Assembly (NCBI GenBank): GCA_965116465.1
Contig: OZ220687.1
Coordinates: forward strand, 3,224,001-3,288,000
Direction of reading: 5' to 3'
DNA: 64,000 nucleotides
Source: VXNF01 sp965116465
GTDB taxonomy: Bacteria > Actinomycetota > Acidimicrobiia > Acidimicrobiales > CATQHL01
Part shown: positions 8,541 to 16,306 of the stretch, piece after piece
Layout of the letters: every line of letters starts with the position of its first letter
How positions within the stretch are numbered: the first letter of the stretch is position 1
Notes under the pieces: model-generated
Told to the model about the DNA's origin: nothing
Seen by the model: only the letters and a program-made list of their open reading frames with translations
Databases searched by the model: none
Position numbers and translations under genes: made by a program

Positions 8541-9338
8541 ATGGGTGCGGAGGAGGCGCCGCTCTACGAGGCTCTTGCCGAGGAGTTGCGGGCCGACGAG
8601 CCGGTGGCGCTGGCCACCATCATCGACGGGGTCGGCAAGGGGGCGCGGCTGCTCGTGCGTCCCGGCCGGGAGACCCTCGGGAGTCTCGGCGGTGCCGAAC
8701 TCGACGAGGTGGCGACCCGTGACGTGCTCGGCGAACTCGAACTGGGCCAGACGTGCGTGCGCCACTACGGCGCCGGCGGCGAGCAGCGGATGGAGGATCT
8801 CACCCTGTTCGTGGAGTCGTTCGCGCCCCAGCCCAGGATGCTGATCTTCGGCGCCGTGGACTTCACCTCCGCCCTGGCGCGGGTGGCGAAGGTGCTGGGC
8901 TACAAGGTGGTGGTGTGCGACGCCCGCAAGGTCTTCGCCACGCCGAAGCGCTTCCCGATGGCCGACGAGATCAGGGTGGAGTGGCCCGACAGCGTCTTCG
9001 ACGCCTACGGCGCCAAGCTGCGGCCCGTCGACGCCGTCTGCATCCTCACCCACGACACCAAGTTCGACGTGCCGGCGGTGGTGCGCGCCCTGCAGACCGA
9101 CGTGGGCTACATCGGCGTGATGGGCAGCCGCCGAACCCACGCCAAGCGGGTCGAACGTCTCCGCGAGGTCGGGGTGGACGGGAAGGACCTGGAGCGACTC
9201 ATGGCCCCGATCGGCCTCGACATCGGGGGCCGCACCCCCGAGGAGACGGCGGTCTCGATCGTGGCGGAGATCATCGCGGTCCGCGCCGGACGGGCGGCCC
9301 CGTCGCTGCGGGACAGCGCCGGCCCCATCCATCGCTGA
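8541..9338 (+). CDS. XdhC/CoxF family protein with C-terminal Rossmann domain
   Basis: This 265-residue protein is the companion of the preceding short XdhC gene. An N-terminal segment with its own XdhC-like sequence is followed by an XdhC Rossmann domain: RMLIFGAVDFTSALARVAK, then CDARKVFATPKRFP, ILTHDTKFDVPAVV, YIGVMGSRRTHAKR and ending in GGRTPEETAVSIVAEI. This is the class that carries molybdenum cofactor to CO dehydrogenase-type enzymes. It begins 7 bp after the upstream stop, so the pair is probably co-translated. Confidence 0.88.
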   Translation: MGAEEAPLYEALAEELRADEPVALATIIDGVGKGARLLVRPGRETLGSLGGAELDEVATRDVLGELELGQTCVRHYGAGGEQRMEDLTLFVESFAPQPRMLIFGAVDFTSALARVAKVLGYKVVVCDARKVFATPKRFPMADEIRVEWPDSVFDAYGAKLRPVDAVCILTHDTKFDVPAVVRALQTDVGYIGVMGSRRTHAKRVERLREVGVDGKDLERLMAPIGLDIGGRTPEETAVSIVAEIIAVRAGRAAPSLRDSAGPIHR

Positions 9339-9358
9339 GCCCCCCCGAGGCCCCTGCT

Positions 9359-9937
9359 GTGGCGGCTGACCGGCGCGGCGGGATCGCCGGCGTGGTGCTG
9401 GCCGCCGGCGAGGGATCGCGGTTCGCCGGGCCCGTCCACAAGCTGCGCGCCGAGTTCCGCGGCCGGCCGCTGGTGCGCTGGGCCGCCGACGCGGCTCTGG
9501 AGGCGTCTCTGGCGGCCGTCTACGTGGTGCTCGGAGCCGAGGATCTCAGCGACCTGCTGCCACCCGAGGTGACCATCGTGATGAACCACGAGTGGGCGCG
9601 AGGCCAGGCCTGGTCGCTGCAGGCGGGTGTGCGCACCGCCGAGATGGACGGGCACGACGCGGTCGTGACGGGTGTGGCCGATCAGCCCCTGGTCGGCGCG
9701 GAGGCCTGGCAGCGCGTCGCCGCGGCGCCCGGATCCATCGTCACCGCCGTCTACGGCTCCCGCCGCCGGCCACCGGTGAAGCTCGACGCCTCGGTCTGGC
9801 CGCTGCTGCCGCTCGACGGCGACGAGGGTGCCCGCCAGCTCATGCGCCGCCACCCCGAGATGGTGCGCGAGGTGCCCTGTCCCGGCGACCCGACGGACAT
9901 CGACACCCTCGAAGATCTCCGCCGCCGCAACCGCTGA
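9359..9937 (+). CDS. MobA/MocA-like nucleotidyltransferase
   Basis: This 192-residue protein begins with a nucleotidyltransferase signature, GVVLAAGEGSRFAG, followed by a KL pair, and has the VTGVADQPLVGAEAW and RRPPVKLDASVWPLL blocks of the MocA (molybdenum cofactor cytidylyltransferase) group. It would convert molybdopterin to its cytosine dinucleotide form, the cofactor used by CO dehydrogenase-type hydroxylases. The GTG at 9359 keeps the fold intact; no clear Shine-Dalgarno sequence was seen. It is the last cox-associated gene on this strand before the insertion of two leftward genes. Confidence 0.85.
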   Translation: MAADRRGGIAGVVLAAGEGSRFAGPVHKLRAEFRGRPLVRWAADAALEASLAAVYVVLGAEDLSDLLPPEVTIVMNHEWARGQAWSLQAGVRTAEMDGHDAVVTGVADQPLVGAEAWQRVAAAPGSIVTAVYGSRRRPPVKLDASVWPLLPLDGDEGARQLMRRHPEMVREVPCPGDPTDIDTLEDLRRRNR

Positions 9938-9974
9938 GGCGCAGCGCCGGCCAGACGACGTTCCGGAACAGCCT

Positions 9975-10865
9975 CTAGGGCAGCGACGCTGCCGGCAGCG
10001 GGCCCAGCGCCTCGTCGAGGTAGCGGACGCCGGCGACGCCGAGGCGGCGGGCCATCACGGAGATGGCCTCGTCGTTGTTGTCGATCATCACGAAACGGCG
10101 GTTCATCTGCTGGGCGACCGCACCGGCCGTCCCGGAGCCGGCGAAGAAGTCGAGCACCCAATCTCCCTCCTGTGACGACGCGCTCAGGATCCGGCGCAGG
10201 ATGCCCTCGGGCTTCTGGGTGGCGTAGCCGGTTTTCTCTTTGCCGCTGGTGGGCACGATGGTGTGCCACCACACGTCGGTGGGCAGCTTTCCCTTGGCTG
10301 CCTTCTCCTTCGATACGAGCCCCGGCGCCATGTACGGAATCCGCTCGATGGCGTCCTGGTCGAAGAAGTAGCGGTCGACGTCCTTGGTGTAGACGAGGAT
10401 GGTGTCGTGTTTTGCCGGCCAGCGGCGGCGCGACCGCCCGCCGTAGTCGTACGCCCAGATGATCTCGTTGATGAAGCAGTCGCGGCCGAAGATCTGATCC
10501 AACAGGACCTTGCAGTAGTGGGCCTCCCGGTAGTCGATGTGGAAGTACAGGGTGCCGTCGTCGGTGAGTAGCCGGTGAGCGTGCTCGAGCCGAGGACCGA
10601 TGAACTCCAGGTAGTCGTCGAAGACATCGGCGTACGACGTGGCACCGAGCGAGACGGTCTGGTACCGCTTGCCGCCGAAACCCACCCGATCTCCATCATC
10701 TGAGCGGACAGTTGACAGTTCTTGGCGCCGCTGAACGTTGCCGCTGTTGAAGGGCGGGTCGATGTAGATCAGCCGGAAGGCGCCGTCGGGGAGCCGCGGG
10801 AGCACGTCAGCGTTGTCGGCGTGGAGCACCCAGTTGTGCGCCGCCGACAGATCGATGGTTCCCAT
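9975..10865 (-). CDS. DNA methyltransferase, DPPF type (N6-adenine or N4-cytosine), solo
   Basis: This roughly 296-residue enzyme has the catalytic IYIDPPFNSGN motif IV near the start and the AdoMet-binding VLDFFAGSGTAGAVA motif I near the end, the circularly permuted beta-class order seen in CcrM-like enzymes. A WWHTIVPTSGKEKTGYATQKP segment is typical of adenine and N4-cytosine methylases. No restriction endonuclease gene is adjacent, so it is an orphan that may act in regulation or mismatch marking. The ATG at 10865 is chosen; an upstream TTG at 10943 and a GTG in the same frame are alternatives. It faces the MobA-like gene. Confidence 0.88.
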   Translation of the reverse strand: MGTIDLSAAHNWVLHADNADVLPRLPDGAFRLIYIDPPFNSGNVQRRQELSTVRSDDGDRVGFGGKRYQTVSLGATSYADVFDDYLEFIGPRLEHAHRLLTDDGTLYFHIDYREAHYCKVLLDQIFGRDCFINEIIWAYDYGGRSRRRWPAKHDTILVYTKDVDRYFFDQDAIERIPYMAPGLVSKEKAAKGKLPTDVWWHTIVPTSGKEKTGYATQKPEGILRRILSASSQEGDWVLDFFAGSGTAGAVAQQMNRRFVMIDNNDEAISVMARRLGVAGVRYLDEALGPLPAASLP

Positions 10866-10980
10866 ATCGGCTACGACCTGAACTCCCTCCACGTCGGTCA
10901 CCTTACGAGAGCGGTGTGACCCGCTGGCGTCAATCGAGAGCAAGCAGATTGCAGATTCGCGTGATCCGCGAACCAGCGGT

Positions 10981-11889
10981 TCAGTACCAGTCGTACGCCG
11001 TGTTCGGCCGCTCTGCCCAGGCCTCCTGGCCGATCGAACGCATAGCCGGGCCGAGTCGGGCCATCTGGCTCCTCCAGGCGTCCACTCCGACGTTGTGCCA
11101 CTTGCCGTGGCCGGGGAGGATCCATTCCACCCGCATTCCGGCGAGGCGGTCCATCGTGTCCGCCAGGGCGTCCCAGGAGTGGAAGGTCACGCTGGGGAAC
11201 ACGTCGAGCTCGCCGCGCCGGTGGTTCCAGTGCAGCGTGTCGCCGGTGAACAGCAGCCTGTCGTCGATGTGGAACACGACGTGCCCGGCGGTGTGGCCCG
11301 GCGCGAAATAGGCGGTGACGCCCGGCGAGATCGTTGTGGGCTCGTCGCCGAGGATGACCGTGGCGTACGGAGCAGCGTCGGCGTCGGCCTCGTGGATCCA
11401 GACGTCGGCTCCGAAACGGGCGGCCCATCGGTCGGCGTCGGCGACGTCGTCGCGGTGGGTCAGCAGCACGTGGCTGAGACCTCCGAGGTCGTCGATCCTC
11501 TCCGCCAGCTGCCGAGTGAACCGAGGCGAGTCGATCATCAGGTTCCCGTCGGTCCGGACCGTGAGGTAGGAGTGCGCCCCGAACGACGAGCGGGCGTTGT
11601 GCCCCAGGGCGTGGACGCCGCCGGTGAGTTCGAAGGGGAACGCCGGCTGCGGCGGGCGGCGGGCCTCGGTGCTGCCGATCGATTGCGTCGGACAGGCCAC
11701 GGCCGCCCGCCAGAGTTGAGCCTCCTCGGCGGGGTTCTCCGGCTGGCGTGCCACGAAGGACAGGCCCTCGGTGTCCGCCTCGATCAGATCGGGCGCCCAA
11801 TGGCGGGCGGCATCGCAGCGGATGCACCGCGTGTCCACGAACCAAGCGCCGCGCTCATTCGCCGGATGTGCGAGATCGAGGCGAGCCAT
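10981..11889 (-). CDS. Ferredoxin-like domain fused to metallo-beta-lactamase hydrolase
   Basis: This 302-residue protein is a fusion. The first 60 or so residues hold TRCIRCDAARH and, later, VACPTQSIGS, a ferredoxin-like pattern with three visible cysteines, which would suit a [3Fe-4S] or incomplete [4Fe-4S] site. The rest is a metallo-beta-lactamase fold with the HRDDVADADRWA metal motif (HxDxxD-like), FAPGHTAGHVVFH and FTGDTLHWN. The substrate is unknown. A good Shine-Dalgarno, AGGAGGTGATC, precedes the ATG. It lies leftward inside the cox locus, just upstream of the solo methyltransferase. Confidence 0.82.
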   Translation of the reverse strand: MARLDLAHPANERGAWFVDTRCIRCDAARHWAPDLIEADTEGLSFVARQPENPAEEAQLWRAAVACPTQSIGSTEARRPPQPAFPFELTGGVHALGHNARSSFGAHSYLTVRTDGNLMIDSPRFTRQLAERIDDLGGLSHVLLTHRDDVADADRWAARFGADVWIHEADADAAPYATVILGDEPTTISPGVTAYFAPGHTAGHVVFHIDDRLLFTGDTLHWNHRRGELDVFPSVTFHSWDALADTMDRLAGMRVEWILPGHGKWHNVGVDAWRSQMARLGPAMRSIGQEAWAERPNTAYDWY

Positions 11890-12132
11890 CGCCGATCACC
11901 TCCTCTGCCATCGCCCGAGGTGACGGGTCGTTCGGAGACGAGGTTAACCACCGGTGCACGCTCCGCGCTATTGCCAGCGGCCGCCCCGGTGGCACCGGTC
12001 ACGACCGGATCCTGCCGGCCGCTGTGGTGGCGCGGGCAACGGCGGTAACGTTGCCCGAGTGGCCGCGGCGATAGCCGTCGAGCCGCCGACGATCCGAGAC
12101 GGACGCACCAAGACGTCACAGGAGGCCTGACC

Positions 12133-12822
12133 ATGGAACTGAAGAGCGACTTCGAGGTGAGTGTCGGCGTGGATCGGGCCTGGGAGGTTCTCACCAATCC
12201 CGAGTTGATCGCGCCCTGCCTCCCCGGTGCCCGTCTCGACGAGGTGGAGGGCGACGAGTTCAGAGGCGCCGTGAAGGTCAAGGTCGGCCCCATCTCGGCC
12301 GAATACCGCGGCAAGGCCACCATGGTCGAGATGAACCGCGACGAGTTGCGCATCGTGATCCGGGCCGAGGGTCGCGATACGCGCGGCGCGGGCAACGCCG
12401 CCGCCGACATCACGGCCCTGATGGAGGCCGCCTCCGATGCCAGTACCAAGGTGGAGGTCACCACCGATCTGAAGATCAGCGGCAAGGTGGCGCAGTTCGG
12501 GCGCGGCGTGCTCGGCGACGTGAGCGCCAAGCTGATGGGGCAGTTCGTGGACAACCTCGAGGAGATGCTCGGCGAGTCCGCCGAAGCCGATGCGGGCGAG
12601 GCGCCCGCCGACGGCGGGGTCGACGGCGCCGCGGACGCGGGCGCAGCGGACGGGGGCGCGGCGGCGGCCGAGCCCGAGGCCGTGGACCTGCTCCAGGCCG
12701 TGCCGAAGAGGCTCCGCATCCTCTCGCCGATCATCGCCCCGGTGCTCGCTCTCGGGCTCCTCCTCAAGAGGCTCGTGGATTTCATCCTGCGGCCGCTCTC
12801 CGGTCGGCGCAGCGCCGCGTAG
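12133..12822 (+). CDS. coxG: CoxG-like SRPBCC protein with C-terminal membrane anchor
   Basis: This 229-residue protein opens with the CoxG signature MELKSDFEVSVGVDRAWEVL and the CLPGARLDEVEGDEFRGAVK block. After an alanine/glycine/acid-rich linker (about residues 150-185) it has a hydrophobic C-terminal helix, SPIIAPVLALGLLLKRLVDF. CoxG recruits CO dehydrogenase to the cytoplasmic membrane in Oligotropha. AGGAGG precedes the ATG. It lies 2.2 kb from the rest of the cox genes, separated by two leftward genes, and may have its own promoter in 11890-12132. Confidence 0.9.
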   Translation: MELKSDFEVSVGVDRAWEVLTNPELIAPCLPGARLDEVEGDEFRGAVKVKVGPISAEYRGKATMVEMNRDELRIVIRAEGRDTRGAGNAAADITALMEAASDASTKVEVTTDLKISGKVAQFGRGVLGDVSAKLMGQFVDNLEEMLGESAEADAGEAPADGGVDGAADAGAADGGAAAAEPEAVDLLQAVPKRLRILSPIIAPVLALGLLLKRLVDFILRPLSGRRSAA

Positions 12823-12895
12823 GTCCGCCGGTCTCGCCGAGTCCCTCAGGGCACGACTCCCGGCCGGCCTGGTCGCAGCGCGGTTCGGGGGGAGC

Positions 12896-13540
12896 GTGAC
12901 GGCGCCCGGTGGCATCAGGGGGACATCGTTCCGGGCCTGGGCGGACGCGGCCGGCCTGACCGAGCCCGAGGCGGCTCTGGCCGGCGCTGACCGCGGCTCC
13001 CGCGCGGTCGACCCGGGGCGCGGCGGCCCCGAGCTGGGCGCCGAGCCGTGGGCCGCCGGCGGGGACGGCATCTCGCTCCGTGACTGGGCGGAGGTGGCCG
13101 AGCTGCTCGGGCGCCAGCCGCAGGGCCGATTCCGGGTGTGGGTGCGGAACCCCGACGGCAGCCCGCGGGTGATCCGCAATGATCCCCTGCTGGCGGACGG
13201 CACCCCGATGCCGACGCGCTACTGGCTGGTCTCGGTCTCGGACTGCGTCGCCGTCAGCCGGCTCGAGTCCGGTGGCGGGGTGCGTCAGGCCGAGGCCGCC
13301 GTCGACGGCGCCGCGCTGGCGAGTGCCCATGCTCGCTACGCGGCCGAGCGTGATGCGGCGCTGCCGGCCGATCACAGCGGGCCACGGCCGACCGGCGGAG
13401 TCGGCGGGACCCGCCGGGGAGTCAAGTGCCTTCATGCCCACTACGCCTGGCACCTGGCCGGCGGCGACGATCCCGTCGGGGCGTGGGTGGCCGACCAACT
13501 CTCCGCCGAGCCTCCCGCCCCCCGGTCGCCGGCATCGTGA
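12896..13540 (+). CDS. DUF501 family protein
   Basis: This 214-residue protein carries the DUF501 domain in its C-terminal half: the PTRYWLVSVSDCVAVSRLES block and the RGVKCLHAHYAWHLAGGDD block, the latter resembling a cysteine/histidine metal site. DUF501 proteins are conserved in actinobacteria next to eno, ftsB or ppx and their function is unknown. The GTG at 12896 is preceded by GGGGGGAGC. The N-terminal 65 residues, rich in Ala/Gly, are not recognised. The stop overlaps the ppx start as GTGA. Confidence 0.85.
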   Translation: MTAPGGIRGTSFRAWADAAGLTEPEAALAGADRGSRAVDPGRGGPELGAEPWAAGGDGISLRDWAEVAELLGRQPQGRFRVWVRNPDGSPRVIRNDPLLADGTPMPTRYWLVSVSDCVAVSRLESGGGVRQAEAAVDGAALASAHARYAAERDAALPADHSGPRPTGGVGGTRRGVKCLHAHYAWHLAGGDDPVGAWVADQLSAEPPAPRSPAS

Positions 13541-14508
13541 GCAGGCCCGGCGGCCGCGTGGTGGCCGCGGTCGACTGCGGGACGAACTCCACACGCCTGC
13601 TCGTCAGCCGTGACGGGATGGAGACCCTGGAGCGGCGAACGATCGTCACATGTCTCGGACAGGGGGTCGACGCGTCCGGGCTCCTCGACGGCGAGGCCAT
13701 CGGGCGAACCGTCGCCGTCCTCGAGGACTACCGCCGGATCATGGATGCGCTGGACGTCGAGGCTGTGCGCGCCACCGCCACCTCGGCGGCGCGCGACGCC
13801 CGCAACGCCGAGGAGTTCTTCACCGCCGCCACCGCCGTGCTGGGGGTCCGCCCCGAGCTGCTGGACGGCGCCACCGAGGGGCGCCTGGGATTCGAGGGGG
13901 CGACCGCCGGTGTGGATCCCGGGCGAGGTCCCTTCCTGGTGGCGGACATCGGCGGCGGGTCCACCGAGTTCGCCTTCGGATCCGAACGCTGCGAGGGGGT
14001 TCTCTCGGCGGATGTGGGCTGCGTGCGGCTCACCGAGCAGTTCATCCGGCACGACCCGCCCCGCCCCGAGGAGTTGCACGCCTGCCTGTCGGTGGTCGAG
14101 GCCCATCTGGAGGACGTGCTGATCGCCATTCCCGACGTGCGCAGCACGGCCTGCTTCATCGGCGTGGCCGGCACGGTCACCAGCGTCGCGGCCGTGGAGT
14201 TGGGCCTCGAACCCTACGATCCCGACAGGATCCATCACTTCGATCTGAGCCGCGCCGCCGCAGAGGACGTCTTCCGGACCCTGGCGACCGAGGATCACGA
14301 CCAGCGGATCTCCAACCCGGGCCTGCACGCCGACCGGGCGGACGTGATCGTCGCCGGCATATGCGTGCTGGTGAAGATCATGCGCTTCTTCGGCTTCGAC
14401 AACTGCCTCGTCTCCGAGACCGACCTGCTGGACGGGCTGGTCCGCAGCCTGCTGCCCGATGGTCGTGAGCAGTCCCACCATGCGCCGTCCGCAGCGGGGG
14501 GTCGATGA
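13537..14508 (+). CDS. Ppx/GppA family exopolyphosphatase
   Basis: This 323-residue enzyme of the ASKHA fold would split terminal phosphate from polyphosphate or pppGpp. It shows the phosphate-1 motif VAAVDCGTNSTRLLV, the ATATSAARDARNAEEF segment and the phosphate-2 motif VADIGGGSTEFAFGSE. Its single-domain length fits the short actinobacterial Ppx1-type proteins. The GTG start overlaps the DUF501 stop and its own stop overlaps the acetyltransferase ATG, giving a tight three-gene run. The substrate preference cannot be read from the sequence. Confidence 0.9.
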   Translation: MSRPGGRVVAAVDCGTNSTRLLVSRDGMETLERRTIVTCLGQGVDASGLLDGEAIGRTVAVLEDYRRIMDALDVEAVRATATSAARDARNAEEFFTAATAVLGVRPELLDGATEGRLGFEGATAGVDPGRGPFLVADIGGGSTEFAFGSERCEGVLSADVGCVRLTEQFIRHDPPRPEELHACLSVVEAHLEDVLIAIPDVRSTACFIGVAGTVTSVAAVELGLEPYDPDRIHHFDLSRAAAEDVFRTLATEDHDQRISNPGLHADRADVIVAGICVLVKIMRFFGFDNCLVSETDLLDGLVRSLLPDGREQSHHAPSAAGGR

Positions 14509-15149
14509 TGCTGGCTAGGGTCCCGGATCGGATGCGCAGGGCTCTGGCTTCGATCGACTCACCGCCGGTGCTGACCGGGCGCCGGGTCCGTCTCCGTCCC
14601 CTGGTGCCGGGCGATTTCGTGCAGTGGCGTGAGGTGCGGGGCCACAACGGCGCCTGGCTGACCCAATGGGAGCCGGCCAAACCCGCCGGTGCGCCGGACC
14701 CCGACGTGAGCAGGTCCGCTTTCGCGGCGCGCTGCGGCGCCCGCGACCGGGAGCGCCACCTCGGCACCGGCTACGGGTTCGGCGTCTTCGTGGACGGGAC
14801 GCTGCTGGGGGAGATGAACGTCGCCGGTGTGACCAGGGGTCCGTTCCAGTCCTGCAACATCGGCTACTGGATCGATCAGCGTCACGCCGGCAACGGCTAC
14901 ATCCCCGAGGCGGTGGCGGCCGGCCTGCGGTTCGTCTTCGAGGAACTCGACATGCACCGCGTGGAGATCGCCATCGTGCCTCGGAACCAGCGCAGCCGGC
15001 GGGTCGTGGAGAAGCTGGCCTTGCGCTCGGAGGGTGTGGCGCTGCGCTTTCTGGAGATCAACGGCTGCTGGGAGGACCACGAGCGGTTCGCCATCACCGC
15101 CGAGGAGTGGGCCCAGCGCCGCGACGGCCTGGTCTTCAGGTGGCTGTGA
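14505..15149 (+). CDS. RimJ-like GNAT N-acetyltransferase
   Basis: This 214-residue protein is a GNAT acetyltransferase of the RimJ/RimL type, which acetylate ribosomal protein N-termini or other amines. The opening LTGRRVRLRPLVPGDFVQW, the acceptor-side GTGYGFGVFVDGTLLGEM strand and the acetyl-CoA loop IDQRHAGNGYIPEAVAAG are visible, followed by HRVEIAIVPRNQRSRRVVEK. It starts with ATG overlapping the ppx stop. The substrate is unknown. Confidence 0.88.
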   Translation: MMLARVPDRMRRALASIDSPPVLTGRRVRLRPLVPGDFVQWREVRGHNGAWLTQWEPAKPAGAPDPDVSRSAFAARCGARDRERHLGTGYGFGVFVDGTLLGEMNVAGVTRGPFQSCNIGYWIDQRHAGNGYIPEAVAAGLRFVFEELDMHRVEIAIVPRNQRSRRVVEKLALRSEGVALRFLEINGCWEDHERFAITAEEWAQRRDGLVFRWL

Positions 15150-15156
15150 CGCCCCG

Positions 15157-16152
15157 GTGACCGCAGAGCCCGCAGCAGGAACGCCCCTGGGGGTGTCGGT
15201 GCCGCTGGGCGGTCCGCTGGGCGCCCAGCGCGAGCGCATCGGCGAGCTGGTGTCGTGGGGCTACACCGACCTGTGGTCCGCCGAGTCGTCGGGCGTCGAC
15301 GGCTTCACCCCGCTGGCGCTGGCGGCGGCCTGGGAGCCCGACATCCGGCTCGGGACCGCCATCATCCCGATCTACACCCGGGGTCCGGCGACACTGGCAC
15401 AGTCCGCTGCGGCGCTGGCCCAGGCCGCCCCCGGCCGGTTCGCGCTCGGCATCGGGACCTCCTCGGACGTCATCGTGGAGCGCTGGAACGGCGTGCCGTT
15501 CACCGAGCCGTACCGCCGGGCCCGGGACACGCTGCGCTTCCTGCGGGCGGCGCTGGCGGGCGAGAAGGTCACCGCCGCCTACGACACCTTCGAGGTGAAG
15601 GGATTCCGGCTCACCGCCGGTGAACCGCCCGACCCGCCGGTCCCCCTGCTGCTGGCCGCCCTGCGCCCGCAGATGCTCCGCCTGGCGGCCCGGGAGGCCG
15701 ACGGCGCCATCATCAACTGGCTCTCGGCGGCCGACACGGTGCGGGTGACCGGAATCGTGCGGGAGATCGCACCCGATGCGGAAATCGTGGCCCGCCTGTT
15801 CGTCTGCCCGAACCCCGACCGGGCCGCCGTGCTGCCGGCGGCGAAGCGGATGCTGGCCGGCTACGTCTCGGTGGCCGTCTACCGGGCGTTCCACGTGTGG
15901 CTGGGGCGGGAGGCGATGCTGACACCGTTCTGGGAGCGCTGGGACAGCGGCGACCGCGCAGGCGCCCTGAAGCAGATCCCCGACGAACTGGCGGACGAAA
16001 TCCTGATCAACGGAACGCCCGCCGAGTGCCGCGCCCGCATCGCCGCCTACGTCGCCAATGGCGTCACCACACCGGTGTTGCACGTGCTGCCCTTCGGCGA
16101 CCTGGACGCCCACGAGGGCTACCGCCTGCTGAGTCCAGCCGCGGGGGACTGA
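15157..16152 (+). CDS. LLM-class (F420-type) flavin-dependent oxidoreductase
   Basis: This 331-residue TIM-barrel protein belongs to the luciferase-like monooxygenase family. It has the WGYTDLWSAESSGVDGFTPL block near residue 30, LGTAIIPIYTRGPATLAQSA, and the FALGIGTSSDVIVERWNG segment typical of actinobacterial F420-dependent members. The GTG at 15157 follows the acetyltransferase stop by 7 bp, which extends the operon. The cofactor (F420 rather than FMN) is inferred from family resemblance. Substrate unknown. Confidence 0.87.
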   Translation: MTAEPAAGTPLGVSVPLGGPLGAQRERIGELVSWGYTDLWSAESSGVDGFTPLALAAAWEPDIRLGTAIIPIYTRGPATLAQSAAALAQAAPGRFALGIGTSSDVIVERWNGVPFTEPYRRARDTLRFLRAALAGEKVTAAYDTFEVKGFRLTAGEPPDPPVPLLLAALRPQMLRLAAREADGAIINWLSAADTVRVTGIVREIAPDAEIVARLFVCPNPDRAAVLPAAKRMLAGYVSVAVYRAFHVWLGREAMLTPFWERWDSGDRAGALKQIPDELADEILINGTPAECRARIAAYVANGVTTPVLHVLPFGDLDAHEGYRLLSPAAGD

Positions 16153-16306
16153 GCAGACCCGTTTTTCGCGTGCTGCCCTCCGGGGTCTGGGACGGCCCGG
16201 GGTCTTGTTCCCCTGATCGACCCCTGTTCGGGCGGACTCGTAGTGGCTGTCTGCGCTGGCTCGCGGACGGCGATCCTCTTGTGTCTGTGACGGTCGGGTG
16301 CGAGTC

